From the NCBI RefSeq assembly GCF_002744735.1, contig NZ_KZ319345.1, positions 1-64,000 on the forward strand: a stretch of 64,000 nt of DNA. Reading direction: 5' to 3'. This DNA comes from Marinobacter guineae (lineage in GTDB: Bacteria; Pseudomonadota; Gammaproteobacteria; Pseudomonadales; Oleiphilaceae). Shown here in pieces: positions 34,892 through 42,336 of this stretch. The first letter of the stretch is position 1. The number at the start of each line of letters is the position of its first letter. A model generated the notes under the pieces. That model saw only the letters and a list, made by a program, of their open reading frames with translations, made no database searches and was not told the DNA's origin. The position numbers were made by a program, and so were the translations under genes.

Positions 34892-35281
34892 ATGAAGATG
34901 ATTGCACTGACGAAAGGACGCGCAGTATCAACCTCGCTGTTTGTCTGTCTTCGGGACGCGAAGACGGGCGGGTTCACCACCAATTTTTATCAAGCGGTCT
35001 CGGTGGATCCCTCGGTATCGTTTAGCACGCCTAACCGAAGTAACGACGTTCTGAATTCGATCGCACTGAATATTCTGGCAATTGCCTTTCCTGGAGAAGA
35101 GATAGAGCTCCCAGTTGGACGCTGCTCAACAATTGCTGTGAGCCTCCATCAGTTGTTCGCTGATCAAGTGCTTTCAACCATGCCAGAGGAGGGCGGAAAT
35201 CTGCCCTGCGAGGTTGTCAAAGATTGGGCTCGCGAAATCAGTTTAAACACGGTGATGGAGCCAACAAAACTAAGCGCTTAG
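34892..35281 (+). CDS. Hypothetical protein, plasmid-associated
   Basis: A 129-residue protein without recognised domain. Predicted mixed structure, no signal peptide or membrane helix. The ribosome-binding site GGAAG lies just before the ATG, and an A+T-rich direct stretch with TATATA (34865-34870) and CATATAT occurs 15-25 bases upstream. That stretch resembles, loosely and with different spacing, the operator-like palindromes of the transfer region. It is followed directly by iteron-like repeats. Confidence 0.55.
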   Translation: MKMIALTKGRAVSTSLFVCLRDAKTGGFTTNFYQAVSVDPSVSFSTPNRSNDVLNSIALNILAIAFPGEEIELPVGRCSTIAVSLHQLFADQVLSTMPEEGGNLPCEVVKDWAREISLNTVMEPTKLSA

Positions 35282-35289
35282 GGCCGTCA

Positions 35290-35373
35290 TTGGGTTGCTC
35301 TTCACCGTTTTTGGGTTGCTGCGGGCCGTCATCTGGTTGTGACAAACCTTCTTTGGGTTGTTTCTCTGAGACA
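35290..35373 (+). repeat. Four iteron-like repeats with exact 21-bp spacing
   Basis: The word TTGGGTTGY starts at 35290, 35311 and 35353, and a degenerate form TCTGGTTGT at 35332, so four units have an exact 21-bp period (two helical turns). The flanking words GGGCCGTCA also recur (35281-35289 and 35323-35331). Such spacing is typical of Rep-binding iterons or of operators bound cooperatively on one DNA face. The replication initiator gene begins about 600 bases downstream and a HigA-like gene 64 bases downstream. No A+T-rich DUE or DnaA box was confirmed. Confidence 0.6.
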
Positions 35374-35383
35374 TTCTTGCGCG

Positions 35384-35403
35384 GTGTATCGCGTATGGTA
35401 CAC
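35384..35403 (+). promoter_or_regulatory. Inverted repeat upstream of higA-like gene
   Basis: GTGTA (35384-35388) and TACAC (35399-35403) flank a 10-base centre, 33 bases upstream of the HigA-like start. XRE-type antitoxins usually autorepress through palindromes placed here. Confidence 0.4.
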
Positions 35404-35436
35404 TTCAGAAAGGTTGTCATCGGAGGAACCGCAATA

Positions 35437-35760
35437 ATGAACAGCGCCGCCCCGATCCACCCCGGTATTCATCTGGGACACGAAGTTGAGCGCCATGAAT
35501 TGAGCAAGCGCCAGACCGCCGAATCGCTCCAAATTGGAAGGATGACTCTTTACCGTCTGATTAAGGGTGAAGCCGATATAACCGTTGATTTGGCGTTGCG
35601 CCTGGAAGCGGGTTTCGGGGTTCCAGCGGTGAAATGGCTAGAGATGCAGGCAGATTATGATCGATGGCGAAACGAAAAGACGGGTTCGGATGTTTCCCGA
35701 ATCCCTCGGTTGGTAGAGCCCGAATCCAAGCCTCAGCAGGAATTAAATATGATTTTCTAA
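35437..35760 (+). CDS. higA: HigA/VapI-type XRE-family regulator (orphan antitoxin)
   Basis: Residues 5-90 match the HigA family: IHPGIHLGHEVE at the N-terminus, then an XRE helix-turn-helix (KRQTAESLQIGRMTLYRLIKG) and LALRLEAGFGVPAVKWLEMQ. HigA proteins repress their own operon and neutralise the mRNA interferase HigB. No higB lies upstream, so the gene is an orphan. It may serve as a regulator of replication or stability, since it stands between iteron-like repeats and the rep gene. ATG at 35437 has GGAGG about 10 bases upstream. A frame extending upstream through the repeats to 35224 is not considered coding. It ends at a strong terminator. Confidence 0.82.
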   Translation: MNSAAPIHPGIHLGHEVERHELSKRQTAESLQIGRMTLYRLIKGEADITVDLALRLEAGFGVPAVKWLEMQADYDRWRNEKTGSDVSRIPRLVEPESKPQQELNMIF

Positions 35761-35771
35761 TAGGCAAAAGA

Positions 35772-35800
35772 AAAGGCCCGATCTGGTAAATCGGGCCTTT
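35772..35800 (+). terminator. Strong terminator after higA-like gene
   Basis: An 11-bp stem AAAGGCCCGAT/ATCGGGCCTTT (35772-35782 and 35790-35800) with a seven-base loop, ending in TTT with A-rich sequence on the other side. It may act in both directions. It isolates the rep gene. Confidence 0.85.
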
Positions 35801-35984
35801 CAAGAAAAATGGGCACCAAGCTGCAACTTGAGTGCCTGATGTGCGAGCTCCGCGCTAAACGAAGGACCACACGAACAGCCTTCATATTAGCGCGTCATAG
35901 CTCCCTTTTGCAAGAAATAAGGGTAGAGAATGACGACAGCACCTCTCTACACGCTCTGTTTGCCCATGGAAAGGGAAATGCAGC

Positions 35985-37235
35985 GTGGCGACATCACCTA
36001 ATAAAAGGCCTGAGAACGAGGCGTTTTCGAAGCCAGGCTCCTCTTTATTTCGTGTCTTCAACGAGGCGCCGTACCTTTGTCGATGCTCCGACAATAAAAC
36101 GGCAGCTTACGTTAAGCCGCGGGCTAATGCGGTTAATTGGCCGTACATGCAGGTCAATCGCAAGAACGTCGTGTCCTGGCTGGTTTTCGATCTAGACCAT
36201 GATAATCCGATGATTTGGGAGGACGCAGCATTGCCGCCCCCGAATCTGATCGTGCGAAACCCAAAAACCAGCAGTGCCCACCTCTACTACGCGATCACTC
36301 CGGTTCTTTCCGGCCCAGGAGCTCGACAGAAGCCGGTTGATTTCATGAAAGCGGTGTATCGCTCCTTGGCACAGAAGTTACGGGCGGATCTCGCATACAG
36401 CGGTCCTGTGGCAAAGACGCCAGGCCACCCTTGGTGGGAGACTACTGAGCTTCATAATTTCGAATATTCGCTTGGCGAGCTGCAGCCAGCGAGCGAGCTT
36501 GAATATGAGCCGCCCTGGCGAGGTGTTCCAGACCTGGAAACCGTCAGCCATTCTCGACATTGCACGTTGTTCGAACAGGTTCGATTTTATGCCTACGCGA
36601 TCGTGCGGCAGGAACGCGAACAGGGCTCTGAAAGCTCTTTTATAAAGAGGGTAGAGCAGTACGCACGGAGCAAAAATCGGTTTTCCGGGCGTCACTACAA
36701 ATCGAGCAAGCTTCGCCAGAGCCAGGTTCGTGCGACGGTAAAGTCAATTACTCGCTGGACCTGGTCAAAGTATTACGGCGCCGCCGATTGCGCTCGTGGC
36801 ACCATGCTGTTAGACCGCGCAATGCCGCTTCCAGAAAAGCAGCGTTTAGCAGCCAGGTACACGCACAAAGAGCGCGTCAAGAAAACCGAGGAGAAGATTC
36901 GCACAGCCGTCACCAATCTCGAAGCTCAGGGAGTTGCACTGACACAGAAGGCAGTTGCAGAAGCTTCAGGACTTTCCCGCCAAACCGTTGCAAAACACAA
37001 ACACCTACTCACGCCCACCGGCCGCAATGTTGTCGATTTTCTCTCGGAAAAGCAGCGGCTCAACGCCAACAAATCTAATGTTAAAAATGCTGTCTATCAG
37101 ATAACTGCTCGGCTTTCGGTTCCTTTGCTTTTTGATCGTGGTTGTTACCTAGTGCCGTCGCGGATTCTTACAATCGAACCTGCTTTAGTAAGTGTGTCTG
37201 AAGGGGACAACGGTATGGGCTTGGACACCAGTTAG
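35985..37235 (+). CDS. rep: Plasmid replication initiator, Replicase/PriCT type
   Basis: The 416-residue protein matches the Replicase family (ColE2-like Rep) in its N-terminal half (SWLVFDLDHDNPMIWED and APNLIVRNPKTSSAHLYYAI-like motifs) followed by a PriCT-1-type primase-C-terminal domain near residues 195-235 (RFYAYAIVRQEREQ). The C-terminal part holds a helix-turn-helix-like segment (TQKAVAEASGLSRQTVAKHK) that would bind the origin. Such proteins initiate theta replication and synthesise a primer. The GTG at 35985 has AAGGGAAA about 10-15 bases upstream. The 184-base gap before it (35801-35984) holds an A+T-poor leader where an antisense copy-control RNA could lie, but none is identified. 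The gene marks this region as a replicon. Confidence 0.86.
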   Translation: MATSPNKRPENEAFSKPGSSLFRVFNEAPYLCRCSDNKTAAYVKPRANAVNWPYMQVNRKNVVSWLVFDLDHDNPMIWEDAALPPPNLIVRNPKTSSAHLYYAITPVLSGPGARQKPVDFMKAVYRSLAQKLRADLAYSGPVAKTPGHPWWETTELHNFEYSLGELQPASELEYEPPWRGVPDLETVSHSRHCTLFEQVRFYAYAIVRQEREQGSESSFIKRVEQYARSKNRFSGRHYKSSKLRQSQVRATVKSITRWTWSKYYGAADCARGTMLLDRAMPLPEKQRLAARYTHKERVKKTEEKIRTAVTNLEAQGVALTQKAVAEASGLSRQTVAKHKHLLTPTGRNVVDFLSEKQRLNANKSNVKNAVYQITARLSVPLLFDRGCYLVPSRILTIEPALVSVSEGDNGMGLDTS

Positions 37236-37415
37236 GTTGTGTTCACGTGGACGGGGCATGTCCAACACCGTTTTACCATTGTGTTAGAAAGTGGGGTAGA
37301 AGGGTGTTGTTGCCTGACTTGGTTTCGATTCGGCGCTGCTATGAGAACTGGAACCTGCCTGGTGTGTGTTACAGGCTGAGGAGCGCGGTCTATCCTTCAA
37401 ACAATAAATGGCTTC

Positions 37416-37444
37416 TTGCTCTGTACGGTAATTATCCGTACAAT
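37416..37444 (+). promoter_or_regulatory. Promoter and overlapping operator of the GNAT toxin-antitoxin operon
   Basis: A -35-like TTGCTC (37416-37421) and -10 TACAAT (37439-37444) are 17 bases apart. The spacer carries the inverted repeat TGTACGG-N7-CCGTACA (37422-37442), so a repressor bound there would block RNA polymerase. The start codon of the DUF1778 antitoxin is 111 bases downstream. The rest of the 319-base gap 37236-37554 holds no recognised gene. Confidence 0.6.
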
Positions 37445-37554
37445 TCATGTGTGTCTTTCAAAGGCACGGGAGAAAGAGAGAAATATTGTCTAACACAACA
37501 ACGGGAGATGCTGAGGAAAACTCTTTTACAGAGTAATTCCCAGCAGATGGAAAA

Positions 37555-37872
37555 ATGCAGCATAAAGTCGCAAGGCTGGACCTACGATTGGATCCAGACA
37601 TCAAGAACCTTGCGGCGCGGGCTTCTGCTTTAGTGGGCTCGAAAACTTTGAGCGATTTTGTAGTGCAAGCAATTCGCGAAAAAGCCAGTCGAGCAATCGA
37701 GGAAGCAGAAGTTGTGCGGTTGAACAGCGAGGCCTTTGCTGCCTTTAAGGCGACATGCGAGTCACCAGAGACAGCAAATGAAGCGTTGTCAGCAGCCATG
37801 CGCCGCCGACATAAACGGAAACAGGAAAGTGCTTTTTATAGAAGAACTGAACAAGAAACTTCACGACCGTAA
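37555..37872 (+). CDS. DUF1778-type antitoxin
   Basis: This 105-residue protein has the DUF1778 layout: an N-terminal ribbon-helix-helix (VARLDLRLDPDIKNLAARASALVG with TLSDFVVQAIREKA) for DNA binding and a C-terminal helical tail that wraps the partner toxin. DUF1778 proteins pair with GNAT toxins (TacAT/AtaRT family) and repress their own promoter. The downstream GNAT gene overlaps it. The likely operator is the palindrome at 37422-37442. Confidence 0.88.
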   Translation: MQHKVARLDLRLDPDIKNLAARASALVGSKTLSDFVVQAIREKASRAIEEAEVVRLNSEAFAAFKATCESPETANEALSAAMRRRHKRKQESAFYRRTEQETSRP

Positions 37873-38509
37873 AGCGTTTGATTGCGGGCTTGCTGACGTC
37901 AATGAATTCCTGAAAAAGCGGGCGAGTCGGCAAGCCCAGCAATCCATCAATCGAACCTGGGTGGCACTCGATGATGAAATGGTGGATCGCCATCCAGCGC
38001 CAATAGTTGGGTTTTACACTCTAACCAGTTGTACGGTGGCTCATACAGACATCCAGGGGAACTACCCCCACTATCCATTACCCGCTTTTAAGTTAGCCTG
38101 GTTCGGTGTTCATAATGAATATCAGGGCACGCCAATGCGCGTTGGTGAAGAACTGCTAGTGGAGGCACTGCTTCAGTCCTGGGAGCTTTTTACCCACACT
38201 CAGCTAGGTGTTGCCGTAGTCGTTGACCCGTTAACCCAGAAAAGTGAAGACTTTTTCCGGAAATATGATTTTCAGGAAATTGGGCGCTCGTTCCATGGTC
38301 AAGAAACTCTCTATTTGCCGATGAGAAAAATCCGGCAGATGATTGAAGCGGATCTGCTCCTGGGGGCTGAGGAAAAATTCGGCTCCAGAACGAAAGCTGA
38401 GCGTTGGTTTGATACACCTGATTCACTGTTCGGTGGCCTGTCGCCCCGAAAGATGATTGATGTCGTCGGTGGCGTCGGCATTCTGGAAGATGCGATCTAT
38501 GAGAGCTGA
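37829..38509 (+). CDS. GNAT-type toxin fused to a DUF2384 (MbcA/ParS)-like domain
   Basis: Residues 1-170 match the GNAT toxins of DUF1778/GNAT systems (HDRKAFDCGLADVNEFLKKRA near the start, then IVGFYTL and the acetyl-CoA loop AVVVDPLTQKSEDFFRKYDF). These enzymes acetylate aminoacyl-tRNA and stop translation. Unlike the usual 160-180 residue proteins, this one continues for about 60 residues with a segment resembling the DUF2384 antitoxin domain (ERWFDTPDSLFGGLSPRKM then IDVVGGVGILEDAIY). GTG at 37829 was chosen by similarity to the family's N-terminus (LFIEELNKK); alternatives lie at 37778 and 37736. It overlaps the antitoxin gene by 44 bases. Confidence 0.82.
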   Translation: MLFIEELNKKLHDRKAFDCGLADVNEFLKKRASRQAQQSINRTWVALDDEMVDRHPAPIVGFYTLTSCTVAHTDIQGNYPHYPLPAFKLAWFGVHNEYQGTPMRVGEELLVEALLQSWELFTHTQLGVAVVVDPLTQKSEDFFRKYDFQEIGRSFHGQETLYLPMRKIRQMIEADLLLGAEEKFGSRTKAERWFDTPDSLFGGLSPRKMIDVVGGVGILEDAIYES

Positions 38510-38536
38510 AGGCGGCGCCTCAGCTCTGATTCTTAT

Positions 38537-38842
38537 TTACAGATCAGTTTCAGCTTCCAGAGCTGTTTTTACGCTATCGGGGGAAATGACATGCTCAGCG
38601 TCTGGATCAAGTTTCGAAACCAGGTTGTGTACCAGTTCCCCCCCCCTCTTGGCCACGTGATCTCCTGTGTCACAGACGACATGGCCCGTGTACCAGCCAG
38701 CGATAGCAGTTGCCAGAGCCATTGAGCCAGTACCTTTCGTGCAGGCCGCCGTCGTATTGAAAAAGGTCGTAACGAGTCGGAAGTTGTTCGATTGGGCCTT
38801 GGTACTTTCTCGATTCCCGACAAAGTTCTTTAAAACAGTAAG
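38537..38842 (-). pseudogene. Possible gene remnant, unknown protein
   Basis: An open frame without an obvious start runs from 38842 to 38537 and ends in a stop. Its product (about 100 residues; includes TKGTGSMALATAIAGWYTG and a DAEHVISPDSVKTALEAE tail) has natural composition, whereas other frames here do not. An ATG at 38722 would give a 61-residue protein. A run of nine C (plus strand 38638-38646) lies in the middle. It is probably the 3' remnant of a larger gene next to the recombinase fragment. Family not recognised. It occupies part of the 740-base stretch 38510-39249 that holds no intact gene. Confidence 0.35.
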
Positions 38843-38893
38843 TTAGATCTGCTGAACCCATGCCTGGTTCAGTCTGCCTGCAACTGTCCGGTT

Positions 38894-39055
38894 TTAAACA
38901 AAAGCGAACATTCGTAATACCTCAGATCCTTTGCCTTTTCTGCCCCAGTGGAGCGCTTGGGTTCCAGCCCGTCCATCGTGAATAATGTGACTGTAAAATT
39001 CAGTCGTTCCAATATCGCTGTGGCCGAGGATTTTCTGAACCGTTCGGACATCACC
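38894..39055 (-). pseudogene. C-terminal remnant of a tyrosine recombinase/integrase
   Basis: In a minus-strand frame with no start codon, DVRTVQKILGHSDIGTTEF continues with YSHIIHDG. This is the classic C-terminal motif of tyrosine recombinases, including the LGHSD box (the conserved His) and the catalytic Tyr in TTEFYSH. A stop codon lies directly upstream (39056-39058), and the N-terminal 250 or so residues including the first catalytic Arg are absent. The frame ends with a stop at 38894. This is a dead integrase at the border between the toxin-antitoxin locus and the TIGR04255 operon, and indicates past site-specific insertion. Confidence 0.72.
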
Positions 39056-39249
39056 TCACCTTGCTCAGAGCCAGCGTGAAAAGTACGAAAACCTCATATT
39101 TATCAATTTCTTAAGCATTACAAGAAGAGCTCTTGCGTGAAATAGTCGCGTTCCATGAGGGTTAATCGGTCAGGAAGGTAGTTTTATTTGGGCTTGCGGG
39201 CGTATAATGTGTCTACAAAAATGTCTATATCAGAATTGAGAGACGCACA

Positions 39250-40143
39250 ATGTCTGGCAGTTTTCAGAAAGCGCCCTTGGTTTATGTCACGGCTAACGTT
39301 CGATTAGTCGAAATTCCGGAGCTTGATGAAGCGGATGAGCGGAAGCTTCACCATGCCATGATTCGAGCGGGATTAACCGAGCGTCGAGAGAGTGTATCTC
39401 ACGGTTTTGACCTCAATCAGCTGCATCAAGCTATGAACAATCCCGGCCAACCAGGTTTTAAAGGTGCCAAAGAAGAAGTCCGTTGGGGTTTTTTTGGTCC
39501 TGATAGTAATGAGAGCTTGATTGTCGACCGGGATAACCTCGAATATCGCGTCACAGAATACGGCAAGTATGAGAATTTCATTAGGCGATTTTCTGAAATT
39601 CTTGAAGGCCTCAAATCGATCGAAATTCTTGGTTATCTTGATACCAATGAAATTACTCTCACTTACTGCGATGCAATTATTCCAGTATACGGTCGAGAGC
39701 TGAAAGAATACTTCAGCAACAAAGCATCAGTACTCCCTTTGGATTTTGTCAGCGACCATCAGCAAAGCGATTTGTTTCAAACCGGCCAGCTGCAAGTCAC
39801 TCGGGTTATTGCGCCTAATGAGAAGATTGCTGTGCATTTGGAACAACTTCCTTTTAATAGTAACGGAAAGCCGGCGAAATGGCTGACGGGCCCAGTTAGC
39901 GAGCCAGATCAAAGATTCAGCATGAAACTTCAGCTTCGCGATGAATGGTTAAAGGATAGACCGTCTGGATCTTATTTTGGCTTGTTGACTACCCAAGCAA
40001 GCAAAATCGTTAAAACGAAAATCAATGCGCTGAATGTTGAGGAGGTGTTTACGAGCTCTCATCAGGTAACCAAAGAGACTTTTAACGAAATCATCAATAG
40101 GTCAGTATGTGATGAAGACTGGCTATATACGGAAGCCTACTAA
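39250..40143 (+). CDS. TIGR04255-family protein
   Basis: The 297-residue sequence has the layout of the sporadically distributed TIGR04255 family: an N-terminal Y-x-KAPLVYVTANVRL-type strand, a conserved tryptophan-containing GFFGPD/RDN region, EYGKYENFIRRF in the middle, and DFVSDHQQ and LRDEWLKD blocks. The biochemical role of this family is unknown. It is often found on mobile elements or in defense-rich loci. A TATAAT sequence at 39203-39208 may be the promoter. Its stop is one base before the start of the next gene (TAATG), so the three genes to 41675 form an operon. Confidence 0.75.
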   Translation: MSGSFQKAPLVYVTANVRLVEIPELDEADERKLHHAMIRAGLTERRESVSHGFDLNQLHQAMNNPGQPGFKGAKEEVRWGFFGPDSNESLIVDRDNLEYRVTEYGKYENFIRRFSEILEGLKSIEILGYLDTNEITLTYCDAIIPVYGRELKEYFSNKASVLPLDFVSDHQQSDLFQTGQLQVTRVIAPNEKIAVHLEQLPFNSNGKPAKWLTGPVSEPDQRFSMKLQLRDEWLKDRPSGSYFGLLTTQASKIVKTKINALNVEEVFTSSHQVTKETFNEIINRSVCDEDWLYTEAY

Positions 40144-40772
40144 TGGACGGATACGTTGCACAGTATGATGAATACAGAGCATTGTCAGAAGCGTTAATCC
40201 CCTCTACGAGTGTGGTTAGTTTCGAAAATGGAGGTGCCGGTAGCAGATTATTCGATGAGGATTTCCTCAGTATTTCCGATTTAAAGGATCTCACGCTACC
40301 GCTCGGTGACGCCTACGAGCGACCAACGAATATGTCGGCTTATGACGGATTTTCGGGGTCGGAAGATATCAGTGCTCAAGCTGTCTCTGTAGAAGACATG
40401 GTAAAGCACGCTCAATCCATTTTGGGGGTTAATGCTCACCAGGTTGCAAAACTTGTTGGTGTTTCCCGTGCAGCCTTGTACAAGCATTTGAAAGATACAT
40501 CCCCGCGCGAGCTTGACCGCTACAAACAGCTTTACGAAGTTAGTCGCGCCGTCGAGGCACGAGTCCCTGGCGGCATCAAAAAGGGCCTTAAAAACGTTGT
40601 AGTCGGCGGCGCCACGTTGTTGGACCACTTAAAGCGCAGCCTATCAGATCCAGACGGAATTGCGCAGATGGCCCAAGAAGTGAATCATAAGCTGCAGTCA
40701 GTAGAATTCGCCCCGGCCCCTTCGAAGAAAGAGGCTCGTAGCCGAGTACACGCGATTTCTCGACAAGGGTAA
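40143..40772 (+). CDS. HTH-containing protein of the TIGR04255 operon
   Basis: A 209-residue protein. Residues 85-125 include a helix-turn-helix (HQVAKLVGVSRAALYKHLKD) of the XRE/Fis-like type. The N-terminal 80 residues are acidic and of low complexity with no known domain. The C-terminal 70 residues are helical and basic. Overlap by one base with the TIGR04255 gene suggests the products act together. It may autoregulate the operon; a role as an antitoxin or targeting subunit is only a guess. Confidence 0.7.
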   Translation: MDGYVAQYDEYRALSEALIPSTSVVSFENGGAGSRLFDEDFLSISDLKDLTLPLGDAYERPTNMSAYDGFSGSEDISAQAVSVEDMVKHAQSILGVNAHQVAKLVGVSRAALYKHLKDTSPRELDRYKQLYEVSRAVEARVPGGIKKGLKNVVVGGATLLDHLKRSLSDPDGIAQMAQEVNHKLQSVEFAPAPSKKEARSRVHAISRQG

Positions 40773-40787
40773 GTAGCAGGATCGACT

Positions 40788-41675
40788 TTGCCAACAAATC
40801 AACCAACACATCAGCCGATAGCAGCGCTACCCGTGCAGGAGTTGCGCCAAGGGATGATTGTTGATGCGGAGCAACTGCATCCTGAGGTCCTGGCTGAAAT
40901 TAAAGATTCTCGCGCCATTGCCCGATATCGCACAAAACAGGTGAGCACGAAGCTTATAGTGCTCTCACAGGACTGTGATATAGCCAACCCGAATGAAAGC
41001 ATTGTCGAGCTAGTACCGGCTAAGGTTCTTAACGAAAACCAAGAGCGAAAAGGGAGAGAACGTAAGTTTGACAAGCCGTCCAATTACGGAAAATTGATCG
41101 TTCGTTTCGGTGGAGAATATCTTGAATTGGATGCGGGAATGATCTCCGCTGTTGAAAAAGCCACTTTATCCGCGCCTCTGAACTTTTTAGGCGAACTGGA
41201 TGACCGTGAGCAGCGAATCTTAATTGATTGGCGTGTTGGCCGTTATAACCGAAAGCCGTTTCCGGATGCTTTTAACCGTCTTTTCAAGAAGTTTTTTGAA
41301 GAACAAGGTCTTTGGGACTTTCTCGAGCAGAGATGTGATGAGGTTTCAGATGTTTGGGTCTACGTTAGCCCAGAAGGCGAAGAGCAAGCTGCCCAATATG
41401 ACGTGAGCGTAACAGTAGAAATTGATCAAAAATGTCCGGCTCATGTGCATAATGAGGTCCACGAAAAGCTCTATTCAGCATTGAAGACTCTGCATGAAGT
41501 GACGGGGCAGGATCCCGGAATCGCCACTTTGAATTTTGGGCAGATCAGTGGAGATTGGATCTTTGGATTACCAAGATGCACTGTTGAAATAACCGCAATG
41601 TCAGAGGACATATCACTGTTTGATATTCAATTCTTGCGCACTTATAACACAGCGTTCGCGTGTTATCCTGATTAA
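40788..41675 (+). CDS. Hypothetical protein with VLSQDCDI motif, TIGR04255 operon
   Basis: A 295-residue soluble protein whose N-terminal half contains IVLSQDCDIANPNE, a motif I have seen in several uncharacterised mobile-element families (SQTCDI/SQDCDI), where the Cys and Asp could be catalytic or metal-binding. The remainder is mixed alpha/beta without recognised domain. The start is a TTG at 40788 with AGCAGGA 7 bases upstream; the next in-frame methionine would remove 23 residues. It follows the HTH gene by 15 bases and is the last gene before the broken GAF/PAS gene on the other strand. Confidence 0.65.
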   Translation: MPTNQPTHQPIAALPVQELRQGMIVDAEQLHPEVLAEIKDSRAIARYRTKQVSTKLIVLSQDCDIANPNESIVELVPAKVLNENQERKGRERKFDKPSNYGKLIVRFGGEYLELDAGMISAVEKATLSAPLNFLGELDDREQRILIDWRVGRYNRKPFPDAFNRLFKKFFEEQGLWDFLEQRCDEVSDVWVYVSPEGEEQAAQYDVSVTVEIDQKCPAHVHNEVHEKLYSALKTLHEVTGQDPGIATLNFGQISGDWIFGLPRCTVEITAMSEDISLFDIQFLRTYNTAFACYPD

Positions 41676-41697
41676 CGTTACCGCCTTTCTTTCTCGC

Positions 41698-42336
41698 TTA
41701 TTGAAGTTGCCCCGATAAACCGAACACCACCTTATAAAATGTGGACTTACCCCGGTCTACCCGACCTTCCATGTCCGTCATGATGACGCCGTTTGTGGTC
41801 TGGCTGGCCACACGGGATAACCGTGCCAACTCCTCGCTCTGGCGCACCTGATTAACCTTTTTGAGCTCCGATTCGACAACGTCAGCTAGATCCCGAAGAG
41901 CCCGCCGCTGGTCGTTGTCTAGCTGGCGAGGTCGTGTATCGATAATGCACAGTGTGCCAATGCCATATCCATCTATCCTCAGGGGCGCACCTGCGTAGAA
42001 CCGGATATGTGGATCGCCTTTTACAAGGGGATTGTCCGAAAAGCGAGCATCCCTGGTCGCATTGGTAATCTCGAATATTTCGGAACCGAGGATGGCATGC
42101 CCACAAAAAGAAATACCCCTATCGGTTTCACAGGCCCCCAGACCTTCCCTTGACTTGAACCACTGCCGTTCCGAATCGACCAGTGAAACCAGAGCAATGG
42201 GAACATCAAAGAGCTGCTTGGCAAGCCGGGTCAGGCGGTCAAACCGTTCCTCAGAGGGGGTGTCGAGCAGGTGGGTGCTGTGAAGCGCCTGAAGGCGTTG
42301 CTCTTCATCAGGCGGAATCGGTGGGCTCTACATCAT
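41698..42336 (-). pseudogene. GAF-PAS signalling protein, truncated and with an amber codon at position 3
   Basis: The frame starts with ATG at 42336, overlapping the HD-GYP stop codon by 4 bases, but codon 3 is TAG. From codon 4 it is open and encodes a typical GAF domain (EEQRLQALHSTHLLDTPSEE, then FDVPIALVSLVD, WFKSREGLG, SFCGHAI) followed by the beginning of a PAS domain (SQTTNGVIMTDMEGRVD). After that the sequence diverges (RGKSTFYKVVFG) and stops, exactly where a TGGACTTACCCCGGT sequence occurs. It is therefore probably the 5' part of a larger sensor or cyclase that lost its 3' end, with a later nonsense mutation. No alternative start codon with a good ribosome-binding site is evident. 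Confidence 0.75.
41742..41756 (+). repeat. Partial IS-end-like sequence at the GAF/PAS truncation point
   Basis: TGGACTTACCCCGGT matches the first 15 bases of the 32-bp repeat seen at 53026 and 58161 with one mismatch. It coincides with the position where PAS homology is lost in the adjacent pseudogene, so it is likely a scar of an insertion. Confidence 0.4.

Noticed and set aside
35224-35436. N-terminal extension of the HigA-like protein through the 21-bp repeats
   Set aside because: It would translate the iteron-like DNA as a heptad rich in Cys and Gly. A strong GGAGG with ATG at 35437 gives a normal HigA N-terminus.
35809-36195. Plus-strand frame of 128 codons overlapping the rep start
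   Set aside because: Its product is arginine-rich and lacks natural composition, and most of it lies inside the rep gene in another frame. No good ribosome-binding site was seen.
37247-37633. Plus-strand frame between rep and the DUF1778 antitoxin gene
   Set aside because: It crosses the promoter/operator and overlaps the start of the antitoxin gene. Composition is rich in Cys, Trp and Arg with no known motif.
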